This document shows, piece after piece, positions 32,930 through 45,112 of a stretch of DNA of 64,000 nt. The stretch is from Lentinus brumalis (lineage: Eukaryota > Basidiomycota > Agaricomycetes > Polyporales > Polyporaceae), in the NCBI GenBank assembly GCA_001792895.1, contig MARA01000003.1:1550001-1614000 (forward strand), read 5' to 3'. Position 1 is the stretch's first letter; each line of letters starts with the position of its first letter. Under the pieces are notes generated by a model. That model was given only the letters and a program-made list of their open reading frames with translations. It was not told the DNA's origin and searched no databases. Made by a program: the position numbers and the translations under genes.

Positions 32930-35384
32930 TCAGCATCCAGCCTGCGCAATGCCTCGCCGTCGCGGAATCCGCGCAAGCACCTTGGGGACTGCAAAAGCCT
33001 GGCTTCGCACCGCCAAGCTGCCAACGTCTTGCACGAGCGGCAGCGGCAGCGGACTCGGGTAGAACGGCGTCGGCGAGCCCCACATCGGCTGCTCCAGGTT
33101 TGCGCCCCGAGCTTCCACGGTCCTATGCCGCCTCGCTCGCTCTGGAGGGGGACTCGGCGATGACACGCCCAGACTTGCCTGGGTGTGAGAACCACGCTCG
33201 GGATCAGTCTCGCGGAATAGGGCTTGGTACCGGCTGAAGACGCTACGGGCACTGGTGTCATTCCAGAGCGAGCTGGGGAACCGCTACCTTGTGTACTGGT
33301 GGTGGGGAACAGCGTCCGGCGGACGTAATCCGCAGGCGGTGGAGGGGGCAGAGTCGTACCACTGAGCGTGCGAGCGGACGCCGCAGAGGAGATGAGAGAC
33401 CTTGCACGCGCACGCATAGTGGCGATGTCACGTTCATACTCGGCTTCTGCATCCTCCGACGGTGGAGGCTCGTCACCTTGTGAACCAAATGTAGTCAGCG
33501 AACGAAAGCTATCGGACAACATGAAACAAACTCACGCCATCGTCGGGCATCACGCTGTGGCAAGTTGATGGCGTACGGCCCTGTCGAATAGGTGCGGGGA
33601 TTGGTCGTACCTAGCCTTGTTCCTCCTCTAGTCATGGGAGGTAGGTCCCATCCGCTGGTCGACGGAGCGTTCCTTGCACTCCTCGGAGCCGCGTCTCGCG
33701 CGGCCGTCTGCCTCGACATCGCGTCCAGTCTCGACAGGGCCTGAAGCCACGCCTCATTCGCATACTCATCGTCCTCCTCGGTCTCCTCGGTCTCGTCTCT
33801 CGGACGTTCTGCAGTCTCGCTGAGCCCGTTTGAAGACTCCGACCGCATAGTGATATGCACTACTTCCTCCTCCCCGTCCGCATTGAGATGTCGTCGCACC
33901 ATGTAACTTGGGCTCCGCTCCATGTCCGTGTCGTCCGCTTCCAGCCCGCGCCGAAGAACCCGTGCACGAGCAAGGGCTGCGCGTACGCGGTCGATGCTTT
34001 GGACAACTTCAGGGTCCCCATAGCTCCCCGTGGACGTCGCAGCGTCCGCAGTGATAGTCGTGCTTGGGGACATGCTCGGGAAAGCGATCGCAGGGGTGGA
34101 GAATGATCCCGATGATCGCCAGCTGGAACTCGGCTCTTCACGGGGACTAGAAGAGGGGAAATTTGTGCTGAAGTTGGCCGGCACGCTCTGACGGAGGTAA
34201 CGCGCACGAACGACGCCATCAGGTGAGCGGCGCGACTGGATAGGGATGGCCTGAGGGGTGGAACCGCCCTCGACGGCTTGCTCTCTAAGCCGCCTAACTT
34301 GCTCGCGTGCTCTGGTTGTCTCCCCAGTCTCCCTCCGAGTGGCGGCGGGTGGTTGTGGAACAGCCGAGACGCTCAGCGCTGGGACTAGTGATTCTGTGGG
34401 GGATGGATGGGTCGTCGACATGTGCACAGCTCGTATGGTAGCTATGTCGGAAGTCGCAGTGCGGGAGGAGCGAGCAGCAGAGGCTGCGTCAAGACGCGCG
34501 CGGTGTTCATTGATCCACGCCATGAGCGATTCGCTTTGCTGTGTGATACGCGCAATGTCTTGTTGGATTTCCTGAGCAAGCCGTGTTACGCGCGACGCGA
34601 TACTTGAGGGTATGGGCGCCCCCGGGATACGGGCGCTCGGGGAGGAAGACGAAGCGGCGATGGGCGCAGTAGAAGGGAAGGGGGCCGAGAAGGAAGAAGC
34701 AGAGACGGTCGGTGAGGGAGCACCTATATTAGATGGAGGTGATCTTGAGCGAGCTGCGACCATCATGCCCAAGGACGTCGCAGACTCGGCCGCAGCGCGC
34801 TGCCGCAGGGAGTTCTCCAACTGCATCCGTCGACTGGCCGGAGGGTGGCTCTCCTGCGCACGAGAAGCAGTGTCGGTTCCAGGCGGAAACGCACCTTCAG
34901 CCGGGGAAGTGTTCCGCTCCTGCGAATACTGCAAGATCGAGCGGCGCAAATCGTCAAACTCCATGGCCCGGTCACGCACGCTCTGCGTAGACGCAAGGAG
35001 CTCCGTACGTAGGGACGCGAGAGTAGGATCAGAGGAACGCGTCCCACTACGGCGGGGAGATGTGCCGGTTGCGGGTGATGACGAAGGTGGGGATGCAGAA
35101 GTGGAAGGACTGGGGGTCAACTCCGAGTCAGAAGAGATCACGATTACGTCGTGTCCGGGATCCATAGTGCTTCTCCTAGTGTGTTCGTCCACTGGTCCGG
35201 CGGTGGTTGACTGCGGGGTAAATGGGGCTCGAGGGAGAGGTGCGAGCGAGCTTGCGCTTTGAGCACGAATTGACGACGCTTCGGATACACGAGTATGTAG
35301 GGTGCTGAGCCCTTGATATGCGTCCTGAATGAGGGCAGCAGAGCGTCGAAGCTGACGGTGGGTCTCCTCAATCTCGTTATCCAT
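32930..35384 (-). CDS. Large disordered protein with short coiled-coil segments, function unknown
   Basis: Proposed exons 33536-35384, 33288-33476, 32930-33222; about 776 residues, start ATG at 35382-35384. The N-terminus is helical (EIEETHRQLRRSAALIQDAY, then LSTLHTRV). Further predicted coiled coils lie near LASLRTELLASTQSVRDRA and SRVTRLAQEIQQDIARITQQ. Between them are Ser/Pro/Thr-rich linkers, and VIVISSDSE could be a SUMO-interacting motif. An acidic patch (ETEEDDEYANEAW) precedes the exon 1 end. Both proposed introns use AAG acceptors. Exon 3 reads ALFRETDPERGSHTQ and ends in a Pro-rich tail. If intron 2 were not used, the frame would differ from 33222 on, so the C-terminus is the uncertain part. 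No family recognised. Confidence 0.65.
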
Positions 35385-35881
35385 GAAGAGGGAGATGTGC
35401 GAGCGTGTGCGAGCCGTCTCGGGAGTGGCTACGTGGTTCCGAGACGTTTGTGAGCATGACGGCCTCAGAACAAGGACAGAACAGCTTTACTCGGCTTTGG
35501 TGCTGATGTTGTTTGGTGAATGATGAGTCGATATGAGGAATAAGGAGACCGTAGATGAGGACTGGTGGAACTTCAGAGGTGGGTATGGAGCAATATGTTG
35601 CCAGTTTCCAACCTCAAGTCTCACTGGTTCAAAGCTCTGTATACCAAGACAAGACAAGTTGCAATCTAGAAGTGAGTACCGAGTGAAGCGGGGGAGAGCG
35701 TGGTGGTAGAAGAACAAGTTGACAGAGACACCGCCCGGCGACATAGGCGCTTACATGGAGTTCACCGTGCCAGTGCGGCCACCACCGCTCCGCATGCATT
35801 CCAGTCGCACAGAGCTTGCGAACGCCGCCGGACGTCAAGCAAAAAGTAGTATTGGATAAGGATACTTTTAAGCACGAGCGG
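35385..35881. other. Intergenic, no gene recognised
   Basis: Upstream region of the disordered-protein gene and 3' side of UTP5. Nothing further seen. Confidence 0.4.
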
Positions 35882-38363
35882 TCACTCGCTCTCGTCTTCG
35901 TCCTCGTCGTCACTGTACTCCTCCGCCTCGTCGTCAATGAAACCACCCAAGGTGGGATCGTCGCCCTCGTCCTCGTCATCTTCATCCTCGTCTTCGTCTT
36001 CCTCGTCTGTGTCCTCGATAGAATCGCCCTCGCCCTCACTCTCCTCACCGCCGAGCTCGACATCTTCAACACTACCCTCCTCGTCTGCGCTCTCGACCTC
36101 AACCTCCATCTGCTCCTCGTCGTCTTCGCTCTCACCCTCCACATACCGCCTAGTCTCCCGCACCTGGTTGGCCTTTCTGCGACTCCTCTTGTTCTTTGGC
36201 ATGGGCAGGGGTGCCGGAGGACCCGAGGAACGCATCTCAATCTGCGAGATCACCATGTCGAGCCGGCCGCTCAAAGACAAGAGGCTCTCTTGCAAGGTGA
36301 GCCGCTGTGTGAGGGTTGCATGCAAGCCCGACAAGCGCGCGACAAGATCAGGCATCTGTGTTGGTATGCAGTCAGTGAACGACGTATCTAGCAGAGAGTG
36401 CTTATGGACGCACCGTCATGAGGTGTCCGCTATGGGTCGTCAGGACTGCCTTGACCCAGTTGATGAGAGCAGTCCCGCGCTGCGAGCTAGCACCACCGCC
36501 GCCTCCCTTCATGTTGTTGCCCCTTGCGCCGCGGCCTAACCGCTCTACGCACGCTGTGACAAGCGGCACCGCCAACTGCGGCGGCAGTCGTCGCACAGTA
36601 TTGCGGATAAGGGTGGCGTCCGAGTGAGCCAGACATGTCTCGAGCAGACGCGTGTCGGAGGAGTGCAACGCTTGTATCAGCGTGCGCGTCAGTGAACTGG
36701 CTGGGATTGCATCCACAGGCGCACCCTTCTGCGCCTTGCCGTCCGTAGCTGCGCCCTCCTCCGCATCGGTGTCGGATTCAGACTCGGACACCCCGTTGGC
36801 TGCACCCTGGACAGCAGACAGGCGCTGTCCCAGACTCAGTTCAGCCAAGTCGGCGTCCAGCGCACCGTCAATGTCGCGCATGACCAGGTCGTCTAGTTCG
36901 CGGTCTTGGCCAAGCTCGGCCCCTGTGCCTACGGCGAGTGAGGACGACTCATTGTATCGCTTGTTGGGGGCGCCCTGTAGAACGTTGAATGCATGGAGGC
37001 AGTGAATGGCGAAATGCGCTTACACTGTCCTTCCCTTCTGCTCCAACTGCTGCATCCGGGGTGGCAACAACAACAGATACGTCTGATATGAAGTTTCCGG
37101 AGGGGTCGCGGTAGTCCTGCAAAACAATCAATGTTAATCGCCAAGCCACTGGACTCCACTTACCACCGTGTCAAACGCCAGCTGCACTCCCCCCGTTACA
37201 CTTGCAATCCTAAGTCGACCAACGGTGTCATCCACAGAGGTGACCGTCAAGACGGACAGGGCCGCGGCGTTCTTCTTCGATGAAGGCGTGATGACCGATT
37301 TAGGCGAGAGGGTGGGAATAGCACTCTTGCCTTTGACTGGACTTGAACTGGCAAGGTCCGAGCCAGCTGTGAAGATGGAAACCTTCCCGGAAGCGGAGAC
37401 CGTGAAGAGAAGACGGTCGGGTGATGGCGTCGGGGAAAGCTGAATGGTGCGCGCATCCGAGTCGAGGGGAATATTGGCCACGATCTTGCCTTCGGTCTTC
37501 GTCGGCGGGGGTAACTCCCAGATGTTGACAAAACGGTCTGCTGACGCTGAAGACAAGAAGCGGGTGCCGTCCAACCATAGCAACTCGTTCACTGGTGATG
37601 CGTGACCAGTAAACTTCGCTAGCGTTCTCGGCTTTTGCGCATCGGAGGATACAGCGAGGAGGTGGATAGAGTGGTGCGCAGCCAGGACTTCGGTAACACC
37701 TTCCTCATCGGAAGAGCGGACAGAAAGGGATGTGTACGGTATTCGATCGTCACTGAAAAGCGACTGAGAAACTTTGTTCGTCCGCGCATTCCACAACCGC
37801 AGAGCCCCATCCGCGTTCGAAGTCCAGAGAGTGTGCGAATCCGCCGACTCATCGTCATGACCGGCAACAGCGAGCACGGCAGAAGAGCTTGACGGGTCGG
37901 AGAGTGTGCGCAGGAGCCTTCCGTGTGAGGGAGAGAAAAGCAGCAAGGACCCGTCTGAGAGGCCCAGCACAACAACTTGAGGGGTTGTACTGGGATGGGT
38001 CGTGGCGTCCGCTGCACTGCTGGTCCTTTTCTTCCGTTTGCTTTTTCTCCCACCCTCCTCCTCATCCACTCCCTTGCCCTCCGCCAGATCCAGCCGAGCC
38101 CAGCAAAGAGAAGTGACACGAGCCGCGTCCACGACATGCTCCGCTACAGAGCGTCTTGTGGTCGTGTCGTAGACCTTCAGAGCATGCTTGTCAATGGCTA
38201 GCGACAAAAATGCGAAGAGTCTTCCATCTTGAGAGAACGAGGAGAGGTACGTTGAAGTGGTGGCATCTTCGACTGCGGGTTGGGAGATGGCAGACGTTGC
38301 CTGGGGTCGTCCGCGAGGCGGTTTTGTACGCGACTTCTTCGTTTTGGAGGGTGTGGATGCCAT
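35882..38363 (-). CDS. UTP5: Small-subunit processome WD40 protein UTP5/WDR43
   Basis: Four exons (37164-38363, 37024-37116, 36414-36974, 35882-36355), all phase 0, about 775 residues. The N-terminal WD40 part includes YLSSFSQDGRLFAFLS, LWTSNADGALRLWNAR, KFTGHASPVNELLWLDG and SASADRFVNIWEL. The C-terminal Utp12 domain runs from LTRTLIQALHSSDTRLLE through VRRLPPQLAVPLVTACVERL and INWVKAVLTTHSGHLMT to MVISQIEMR. The protein ends in a long acidic tail (EDTDEEDEDEDEDDEDEGDD). UTP5/WDR43 is a t-UTP/UTP-A subunit needed for pre-rRNA transcription and 18S rRNA processing in the nucleolus. NAN1/UTP17-like paralogues lack this exact tail order, so UTP5 is preferred. Start at ATG 38361-38363. Divergent from PHO85. 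Confidence 0.88.
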
Positions 38364-38751
38364 GGCTCCGTTCTGTCGAGCCCTTGTCAATTATACAAGA
38401 GCTTTACATCACAAACGTAACATACCGCGCGGACGTGGTGTTGGACAAGCAGCTGCAAAAGATTTGCTTCGCGCGTTTCGCGCTCTGCAGAATGCGCCCA
38501 CGTGATGCATTCCGACTCGAACGGACACAGGCTCACAGCGCTTGGGCCGTCACCCGAAGCCACCCCCCGGCCGGTTTCTCCTGGACTACCTCCGTCTTTG
38601 TCCCGCCCGCCACGACCGTTGCACAACTTTGCGCTTTCTCCTCTTCCGCAACATCGGAACTTGTTCTGCTGTCTTATTCTGCAGCCGCGACACATCTCAA
38701 GTCACCCTCTGAAAGATCTCCGCTCTGGCGAACCCCGATCAGCTCCTAGCC
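38364..38751. promoter_or_regulatory. Bidirectional promoter, UTP5 / PHO85
   Basis: 388 bp between divergent start codons. No TATA box evident. Confidence 0.45.
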
Positions 38752-40207
38752 ATGAATTACGTGCAGGTATGTCTCGCGCCAGTATAGTGCCAGAATCCCA
38801 TCGGCTGACGACCATGCAAGCTTGAGAAACTAGGTAGATGCCTTTCGCAGTGGTGAAAAGAGTGGTTTGGTCTCACTGAAGCAACTGTACAGGCGAAGGT
38901 ACATATGCAACAGTCTACAAGGTGCGTGGCGCGGCCACCAAGAATGAGCCGTTTTATCAACTTCATTGCTCAGGGACGGTCGCGTACTACCAACGAGATT
39001 GTGGCACTCAAGGAGATCCATCTCGATGCGGAGGAAGGAACTCCTTCGACTGCCATCCGCGAGATCTCGCTCATGAAGGAGCTCAAGCACGTCAACATCG
39101 TCCGCCTGTACGATGTCATCCACACGGAGACCAAGCTTGTCCTTATATTCGAGTATTGCGAGCGAGATCTCAAGAAGTACATGGACGTACACGGCGATCG
39201 TGGGGCTCTCGATCCGGTGACTGTCCGAAGTTTCATGTATCAGCTCTTGAAGGGTACCGCGTTCTGCCACGAGAACAGGGTCCTCCATCGTGATCTCAAG
39301 CCTCAAAACTTGCTCATCAACCGCAAGGGTGAGCTGAAAGTTGGGGACTTTGGTCTCGCTCGGGCGTTTGGTGTTCCGGTCAACACGTTCTCCAATGAGG
39401 TCAGTCTCTTCGCATATATCGGCTTGCCTCAGCTTACACTGATGAGGCGATAAGGTCGTCACCCTCTGGTATCGCGCCCCTGACGTCCTTATGGGTTCAA
39501 GGACGTACAGCACCTCCATCGATGTTTGGTCCTGCGGATGCATCTTCGCTGAGATGATCTCTGGCGTGCCATTGTTCCGAGGGCGCGACAATCAGGACCA
39601 ACTCCTGCACATTATGCGTATCATCGGCACCCCGGACGAACGCACATTGCGCAAGATTGCCACCGAGGGAGTAAGTAGCATAGCTATATGCGTGTTGTCA
39701 TACGAGTTGACGTCTGATGTGCTTGCCAGCAAACGGAGGGACAAGCGCAGAAGCAATACCCGCGCTATCCGAAGATCCCGTTCACTCAGGTTCTGCCGAA
39801 AGCCTCCCCACAAGGTATGGTTATCTGAGTGTCGCTGCCGCTGCACAACGTTAACATCCCTTTCCACAGCTATCGACCTACTCGAGAGGTTACTCCAATT
39901 TGATCCCGCTAAGCGCATCTCCGCCGCTGAGGCCCTCCAGCACCCATATTTCAGCACGAACACCCCCATCTACGCACAACCTAACCCATTCACCCCCGCC
40001 CTCACGACGCCTCAGTATGCCAACCCCTATGCGAACCCTGGCTCGCAACAGTACCAGTATCCGGCAGCGCAGGAGGCCCAGCGCGCGGCTGCTCAGACGC
40101 AACTGGCGTTGGCACAACCACAGGTTCCTGGTGCTGGGTATGGCATGCAGTACCAGGCACATCAGGGTCATCAGCCTCAACAGGGCTTCCCGCCCGGGAC
40201 CAGATGA
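38752..40207 (+). CDS. PHO85: Cyclin-dependent kinase PHO85 (Cdk5-like)
   Basis: Seven exons (38752-38766, 38821-38833, 38893-38921, 38974-39399, 39455-39670, 39730-39814, 39870-40207), about 373 residues. The first three exons are only 15, 13 and 29 nt, but together they give [20 protein letters not shown], the exact PHO85 N-terminus. The cyclin-binding helix is PSTAIRE. Catalytic motifs HRDLKPQN and DFGLA are present. The activation segment leads to [11 protein letters not shown], with the APD typical of PHO85. A Gln/Pro-rich extension of about 85 residues follows the kinase domain. PHO85 with its cyclins controls phosphate, glycogen and cell-cycle responses. The acceptors before exons 2 and 5 are AAG rather than CAG/TAG. 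Confidence 0.96.
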
Positions 40208-40579
40208 TCGGCGAGCAACGAGCGGACAATGTGATGAGTGACGACCTATTATGTATCATGTTCCACGAAAATGGCCGCGATCCCCTTCTCATTCTTGGTC
40301 CTTGTCCGGATGTCCATCTTTGTATCTTGTCTTCTGTGTCACTTTTCGTTGCATGCAGTGTCATCCTAGATATGTCGTAGAGTATGTATTACTTGTACAT
40401 GGGAGCTGTAACATACCGAATCCACTTCAACCGTCCGAAGCTTATGCGCGATACCGCGTCCACACCCTCATGAAAGCTGCTTGCGCGATGTTCTTAGGCG
40501 AGTCGCCCGCGGAGGTGCGGTCTCAGTGGTCGTGAGCTGGAGACATGTTGAATGCCAGCCACAAGGATCGTACAGCTGG
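40208..40579. other. Convergent intergenic region
   Basis: 3' regions of PHO85 and FPG; no other element seen. Confidence 0.4.
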
Positions 40580-42128
40580 CTAGAGACACACCTTCCTCTT
40601 GAGCTTGCGGGTGACCTTCTCTACCTTCGCGTCGGGTTCTTCGCTCGACAGTGGTGTGAGATCGCTCTCGTCGCCCTCCTCGGCATCCGCCTGTGTAGCT
40701 AATCAGCCACGCGAAACGCGCACGAGTGCACACGGAACGTACGTTACTCGTAGGCGCAAGACCGCGTTGTAACTTCTGGAGCTCTGCGACGTACGCGGAG
40801 GTTCGTCCCCGACGGTGATCCATTTGATAGTAGCAAGCTTGCCATCGGGCTTGGACACAGAAGAAGGTCAGTGACGTCACTATAGCGGGAAACCACATAG
40901 AGAGCGATCATACCAGCTTGAGGGTGTGTTTCTCCTTCTTGCCCTTGCCCTGAGTGACATTATGGAATGAGTGCGCTCGCACAATCGGACGCTCACTCGG
41001 GACGTACCCATCGATGTCTGAACAGCCAGTCCTCCGGGAACTTTGAGTCGTCCGCATTCACGGAGACGGCGAACTGGCAGACTTCGGCTGTCTGCTTGTG
41101 CAGCGCTTCTAACTGTTCGTCGGTCAGAACGTTACATCGCTCCTCTGGATGCACGCGGGCGTGGTACAAGATCTCGTCTGGGAAAGCAGGGTGAGTTGCA
41201 GGTGGCTGTCACGTCCAACAGACAACTTACCGGCAACCCAGTTACCTACTCCAGCGCTGAAGGATTGGTCGAGTAGCAATGCTTTTATTGGACACGACCT
41301 CTTGAGCACCCCCTTCTTGAAGTCATCGAGGTCGGGCATGGATATGATTGGGTCGAAGCCGAGTGCGGAAATTGGTGGTTCGGCCAAGGGCGACTTGCAC
41401 AGACGGATACGGCCGAGCCTTCGTGGGTCGAGGAAGGCGGCTTGTGTGACTTCGTCATCCCCCTTGAGATGTAAGACGAACTACAGGCATGTCAGGAGAC
41501 GGACGGTACGACATGTGAAAGGTATGCTGACCTTCATGAACCGTGGTGGCCAGTCAGTCGAAGCTTTCCTAGGTGCTTCTCGGTAGTGCATAGGCAGACT
41601 GCCTTTGACCTGTGCATCTGCAAAGTTAAAACACGCCATTCTGAGGTGCGTGCAGATCAAGCGGCAGCGCACCTGCAGCATACCAGTCATGCCAAAGTGC
41701 ATGACGGGATGTCTCCCTTCGCCTGAGAGTTGAAGGTAGAATACCTTACCTGTCAGGATGGTCGATATTTCCACGCATGCATGCACAGATTGCAGAGTAG
41801 TCACCATATCTCTGCACGTCGTTGACGACTCTGCCTGTGATCTCCTCTTTCTAAAGGGTGCGTGTGCGTAGCGAGTTAGCTGCGGCTCGCACGCAATGAC
41901 TCAAGTTGATCGGTAATCGACATACAAATTGTTCGTGAGAGATGCCTGAAAAGACGATGGTGTCCTCCGAAGTATCCACTTCGACGATCGTTTTGCCAAG
42001 GGCTATTTCGCGCAGCAGCTTCGAGGCACGCTCTACTTCTGCAAAGCAATAGCAACCGCGCAGGTGAGACCGGCGCAGGCCATGTCCATTGTCCAAGCTA
42101 GACTCCTCTCACCTGGTAGCTCAGGCAT
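40580..42128 (-). CDS. Formamidopyrimidine-DNA glycosylase (fungal/plant-type FPG), one-base frame break in exon 9
   Basis: Ten exons: 42113-42128, 41926-42038, 41805-41850, 41673-41749, 41532-41609, 41231-41480, 41008-41177, 40914-40949, 40743-40849, 40580-40690. About 334 residues. The mature start PELPEVERA provides the catalytic N-terminal proline and the Glu of Fpg/Nei. Other blocks: HFGMTGMLQ, FSAGVGNWVADEILYHARVHP (hairpin region), and SEE/KRK-rich tail. In exon 9, ATIKWITVG is followed by GRTSAYVAELQKL in another frame. One more G in the run at the ITVG codons would restore the family sequence and the phase to exon 10. The enzyme excises oxidised purines. Like plant and other fungal FPGs it lacks the C-terminal zinc finger. 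Intron 1 lies inside the fifth/sixth codon. Confidence 0.9.
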
Positions 42129-42552
42129 TAAGTATAAGACGTGGTGTGAAGTACTGTCAGTACGTAGTACCTCGCAATCGTGCAGTATGTGTGGCCAGAT
42201 GAAGTGATGGTCAATGAGTAGCCTTATTGTGGAGCTATACTGTATAGTCCACGAAAGCGGAGATGTCCTTGTGTTTGTGGTCGAGCGTGTGGGTACTGGC
42301 GCCCGGGCTGGTAAGATCTCCATATATGGGGGAGGGGCGGGGAACGCCGGCGGAGACTGAACCCAGCCGAACCTTATTTCTGGGAGGGACTGTACAGGAC
42401 AACACAAATTATCGCGCGTCCACCGACACCGACGGCAAGCCCTCCGCTCAGACTCCGGACAAGGTACTGCCCTTGTTCACCCCTCCGAGGTCTTCTGTGC
42501 GACTCACCGCCGTCTCCCTGCGCAGCTCCTCCGTTCCTCAAGACCAGCCAAA
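42129..42552. promoter_or_regulatory. Bidirectional promoter, FPG / RPS29
   Basis: 424 bp between divergent ATGs. A perfect CArG-box sequence, ccatatatgg, sits at 42320-42329, a potential MADS-factor (Mcm1/SRF-type) site; binding is inference. Confidence 0.5.
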
Positions 42553-42943
42553 ATGACCCACGACGCCATCTGGTTCTCTCGCCCCCGCAAGTACGGCAAG
42601 GGCAGCCGTCAGTGGTGAGTATGCGCCTTCCTCTCAGCGGAGGAGGAGTACTAGAGATACTGGAGGTGGGGGATGGGGTGGCGGGGAAGATGCGGTACAG
42701 ACTCGAGAGAACGAGGAGGCGGAGGGCGACTTGTACGGAGAGCGTGCGCTGACCCAACCTCTCGCAGCCGTCTCTGCGCCCACCAGGCCGGTCTCATCCG
42801 CAAGTACGGCCTTGACCTCTGCCGTCAGTGCTTCCGCGAGAAGGCTGCTGCCATCGGCTTCACGAAGGTGCGCTCCATTCCGTGCAGTGCTTGCCTGCAG
42901 CCATGTCTGACTTGCTGTGCGCTCGTATCATTAGACCCGGTGA
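42553..42943 (+). CDS. RPS29: 40S ribosomal protein S29 (uS14)
   Basis: Three exons (42553-42614, 42768-42867, 42935-42943) encode 56 residues, the family length. The sequence starts [20 protein letters not shown]. It has the zinc-binding CRLC and CRQC pairs and continues [19 protein letters not shown], then IGFTK. The last exon encodes only TR and the stop. The protein is a zinc-ribbon component of the 40S head. An intron placed inside the CRLC cysteine codon and a very short last exon explain why the gene is easy to miss. The terminal exon assignment is the least certain part. Confidence 0.95.
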
Positions 42944-43472
42944 GCTCCTGGAGCACCATGTCTCTGTGTATCATCGCTTTCGGTCTCTTCTTTGTCGTCT
43001 GTCCTCATCATCCGCACGCTGTGGCGGCGGCGCACTACCACCACGATAAAACGGCTCTCTCATGTATGCAGTAGTATGCTATGCTGAACAGGACTCTCCA
43101 CACATGGGCCTTCGCACGCCGTTGGAAACGACATCTGTGTGATATTGCATCCCTTGCTTCGTCACCGTTGAGCAGATGATTTGACGGGCGTACTGCAGTG
43201 CAGGGGAAAGGAGTGCGCCGTCACCCAATGTCCCCACAACATGACACTTCATGCTCGACAAGGCTGAGCTGGTACAATATGGATGTTACAATCGCGTCTA
43301 AGCTAGGTGTACACGGTGGATGATATGATGACTGCTATATCCTGTAAGTATATGCTGATCATGCCCGTAAGATGTCGTTAAATACGATGCCCAGATAATA
43401 CTTATGCCCCTTCGAGAAAGCCAAGAAGACCCAGCCATCTACCAGTCCCAATGGATATCTGAGATGTTGACT
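42944..43472. other. Convergent intergenic region
   Basis: AT-rich, no gene recognised. Confidence 0.4.
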
Positions 43473-45112
43473 CTACTGGAAGATCTTCACGTAGTTGACC
43501 TCCCAGTCTGGATGCGATAGCGTCAGCGACCATGATTCGGGTCTCAAGGGACACGGAGAGAACTCACATGCATCGCTGAACGAGGAGCCATGGTTGCGGA
43601 CGAAGTCCTCGCAGGTGGAGACACCAACACGAGCCGCGCAGCTCTGTTCCTGGCCAGGAGTGCCCGCGCTGTTCCAGACGTTGCCCGCCCAATCACCACT
43701 GCGGAGGTTGGGGTAAGCAACGTGAAGGCCCCATGAGATGTATGAACAGGGGACTCTTACCAGAGGGTGGTATCGAAGATCGCGGAGTGCGAGTCGAAGA
43801 ACTTGAACGCGTCACAACCAGACGAAGGCCAGAACGCCATGGGCATACCCCACTTGTCCGAGAGCGGCGCACCAGAAGTGATATCGGAAGGAATATTGTT
43901 GCGCGGGAAGAACCAGACGGAGATACCGCTGTCGACCCATTGCACTACAACCTCGTCAGCCAAAGCGGGAACGGGGAGGGTACATGGGATACTCACTAGC
44001 ATACACACCACCGCCGTTGTTATTGAAGCCCGCTCCATAGGTGTTCTGCTGGGTAGCCGTCATCCCGCATCCGGCGTTCCCGGTCTCGGCGGCAGCACAG
44101 TTTGTACCCCCGACGACATTTCCGGAGATTCCGAGCGACGAACTACTCGACGAGGGGATCGTGCAACCATGGCTGGTGTGGATCGTCGCCTGGTTGTTGG
44201 AGTAGTCGTTCACGCCCTCCACAATGTCGATCTCGCCACCGGCAGGCCAGTTGGGTCCATTGCTCCAAAACGCAGGCCATGTCCCGCAGCCAGTAGGCAT
44301 GTGCACGGCATCAAGGAGGATCAGTCCGCCCGTGTAGGAGAACGTGGTCGTGATACGGACGGATTTGCGGTTGCCAGAGACCTGGGGTGTGGTGTCGACA
44401 CGCATGATGGCGTGGCCAGCGGAGTTGACCTCGATGAGGTTCGACGATTGCTACAGCACACCGTGAGGATGTGTGACAAGGAGATATGAAGGGGGACGTA
44501 CTGCAGAGTTCTTGTCCACGTAGTCGACTATGCCGTGCGTCGGGTCATCACCGGTGAAGAAATCCCATCCATCGAAGAAAGAGTCTCCTTGCTGTGCTCA
44601 ATGTCAGATGTGATAGATAGCTGGCGATGACTACAACGTACGTAGGCCTTAGTGAGCTTCCAAGGGGACGTCGCGGAGCTCGTGGAGGAAGGATTCGACG
44701 CTGTTGTGGAGGACGAGTGCTTAGTACTCGTCCCCGTTGGAGCCCGGGCGGAAGACGAGGCGGATGCCGACGTTTGAACAGAAGAAGAGGATGTACCATT
44801 GCTACCCGAGCTTCCGGACGAGCTGCTAGAGTTTCCGTGCCCACTAAGAGACGGCGCGTTGGCGCTGTTGACGCAGTACACCTGTTGCGAGCCACCGGTC
44901 GTGGCGGCGAGCTCCTGCGTGTACATCCCAGAGAACGCCCTCCGGAGGTCCTTCGCGAGACCGGCGCTGCGTTTGGCCGCACGGTGGTGCAGACGATTGG
45001 CTGCATGGGTGAGCGACTCTGTACCGCGAGCGAAGAGGTTGGCCTCCGATGGCGGGGCATTGGCGAGGAGAAAGACGAGGAGCGGAAGATTGAGGGGGAG
45101 GGGGAGGCGCAT
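43473..45112 (-). CDS. Secreted GH16 glycoside hydrolase, copy 2
   Basis: Six exons (44642-45112, 44502-44591, 43997-44450, 43761-43944, 43568-43698, 43473-43507), about 454 residues. A signal peptide (LPLLVFLLANAPPSEA) is followed by about 140 residues of Lys/Arg-containing and then Ser/Thr-rich linker. The catalytic domain starts AYQGDSFFDGWDFF. The active site reads GGEIDIVEGVNDYSNNQ, complete. VHMPTGCGTWPAFW, CGDWAGNVW and CAARVGVSTCEDFV follow; the last exon ends YWEVNYVKIFQ. This is a beta-glucan-active GH16 of the basidiomycete type; substrate not deducible. Its exon sizes 454, 184 and 131 nt equal those of copy 3, so the two are recent-looking duplicates. They flank the SprT-like protease gene. 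Confidence 0.93.
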
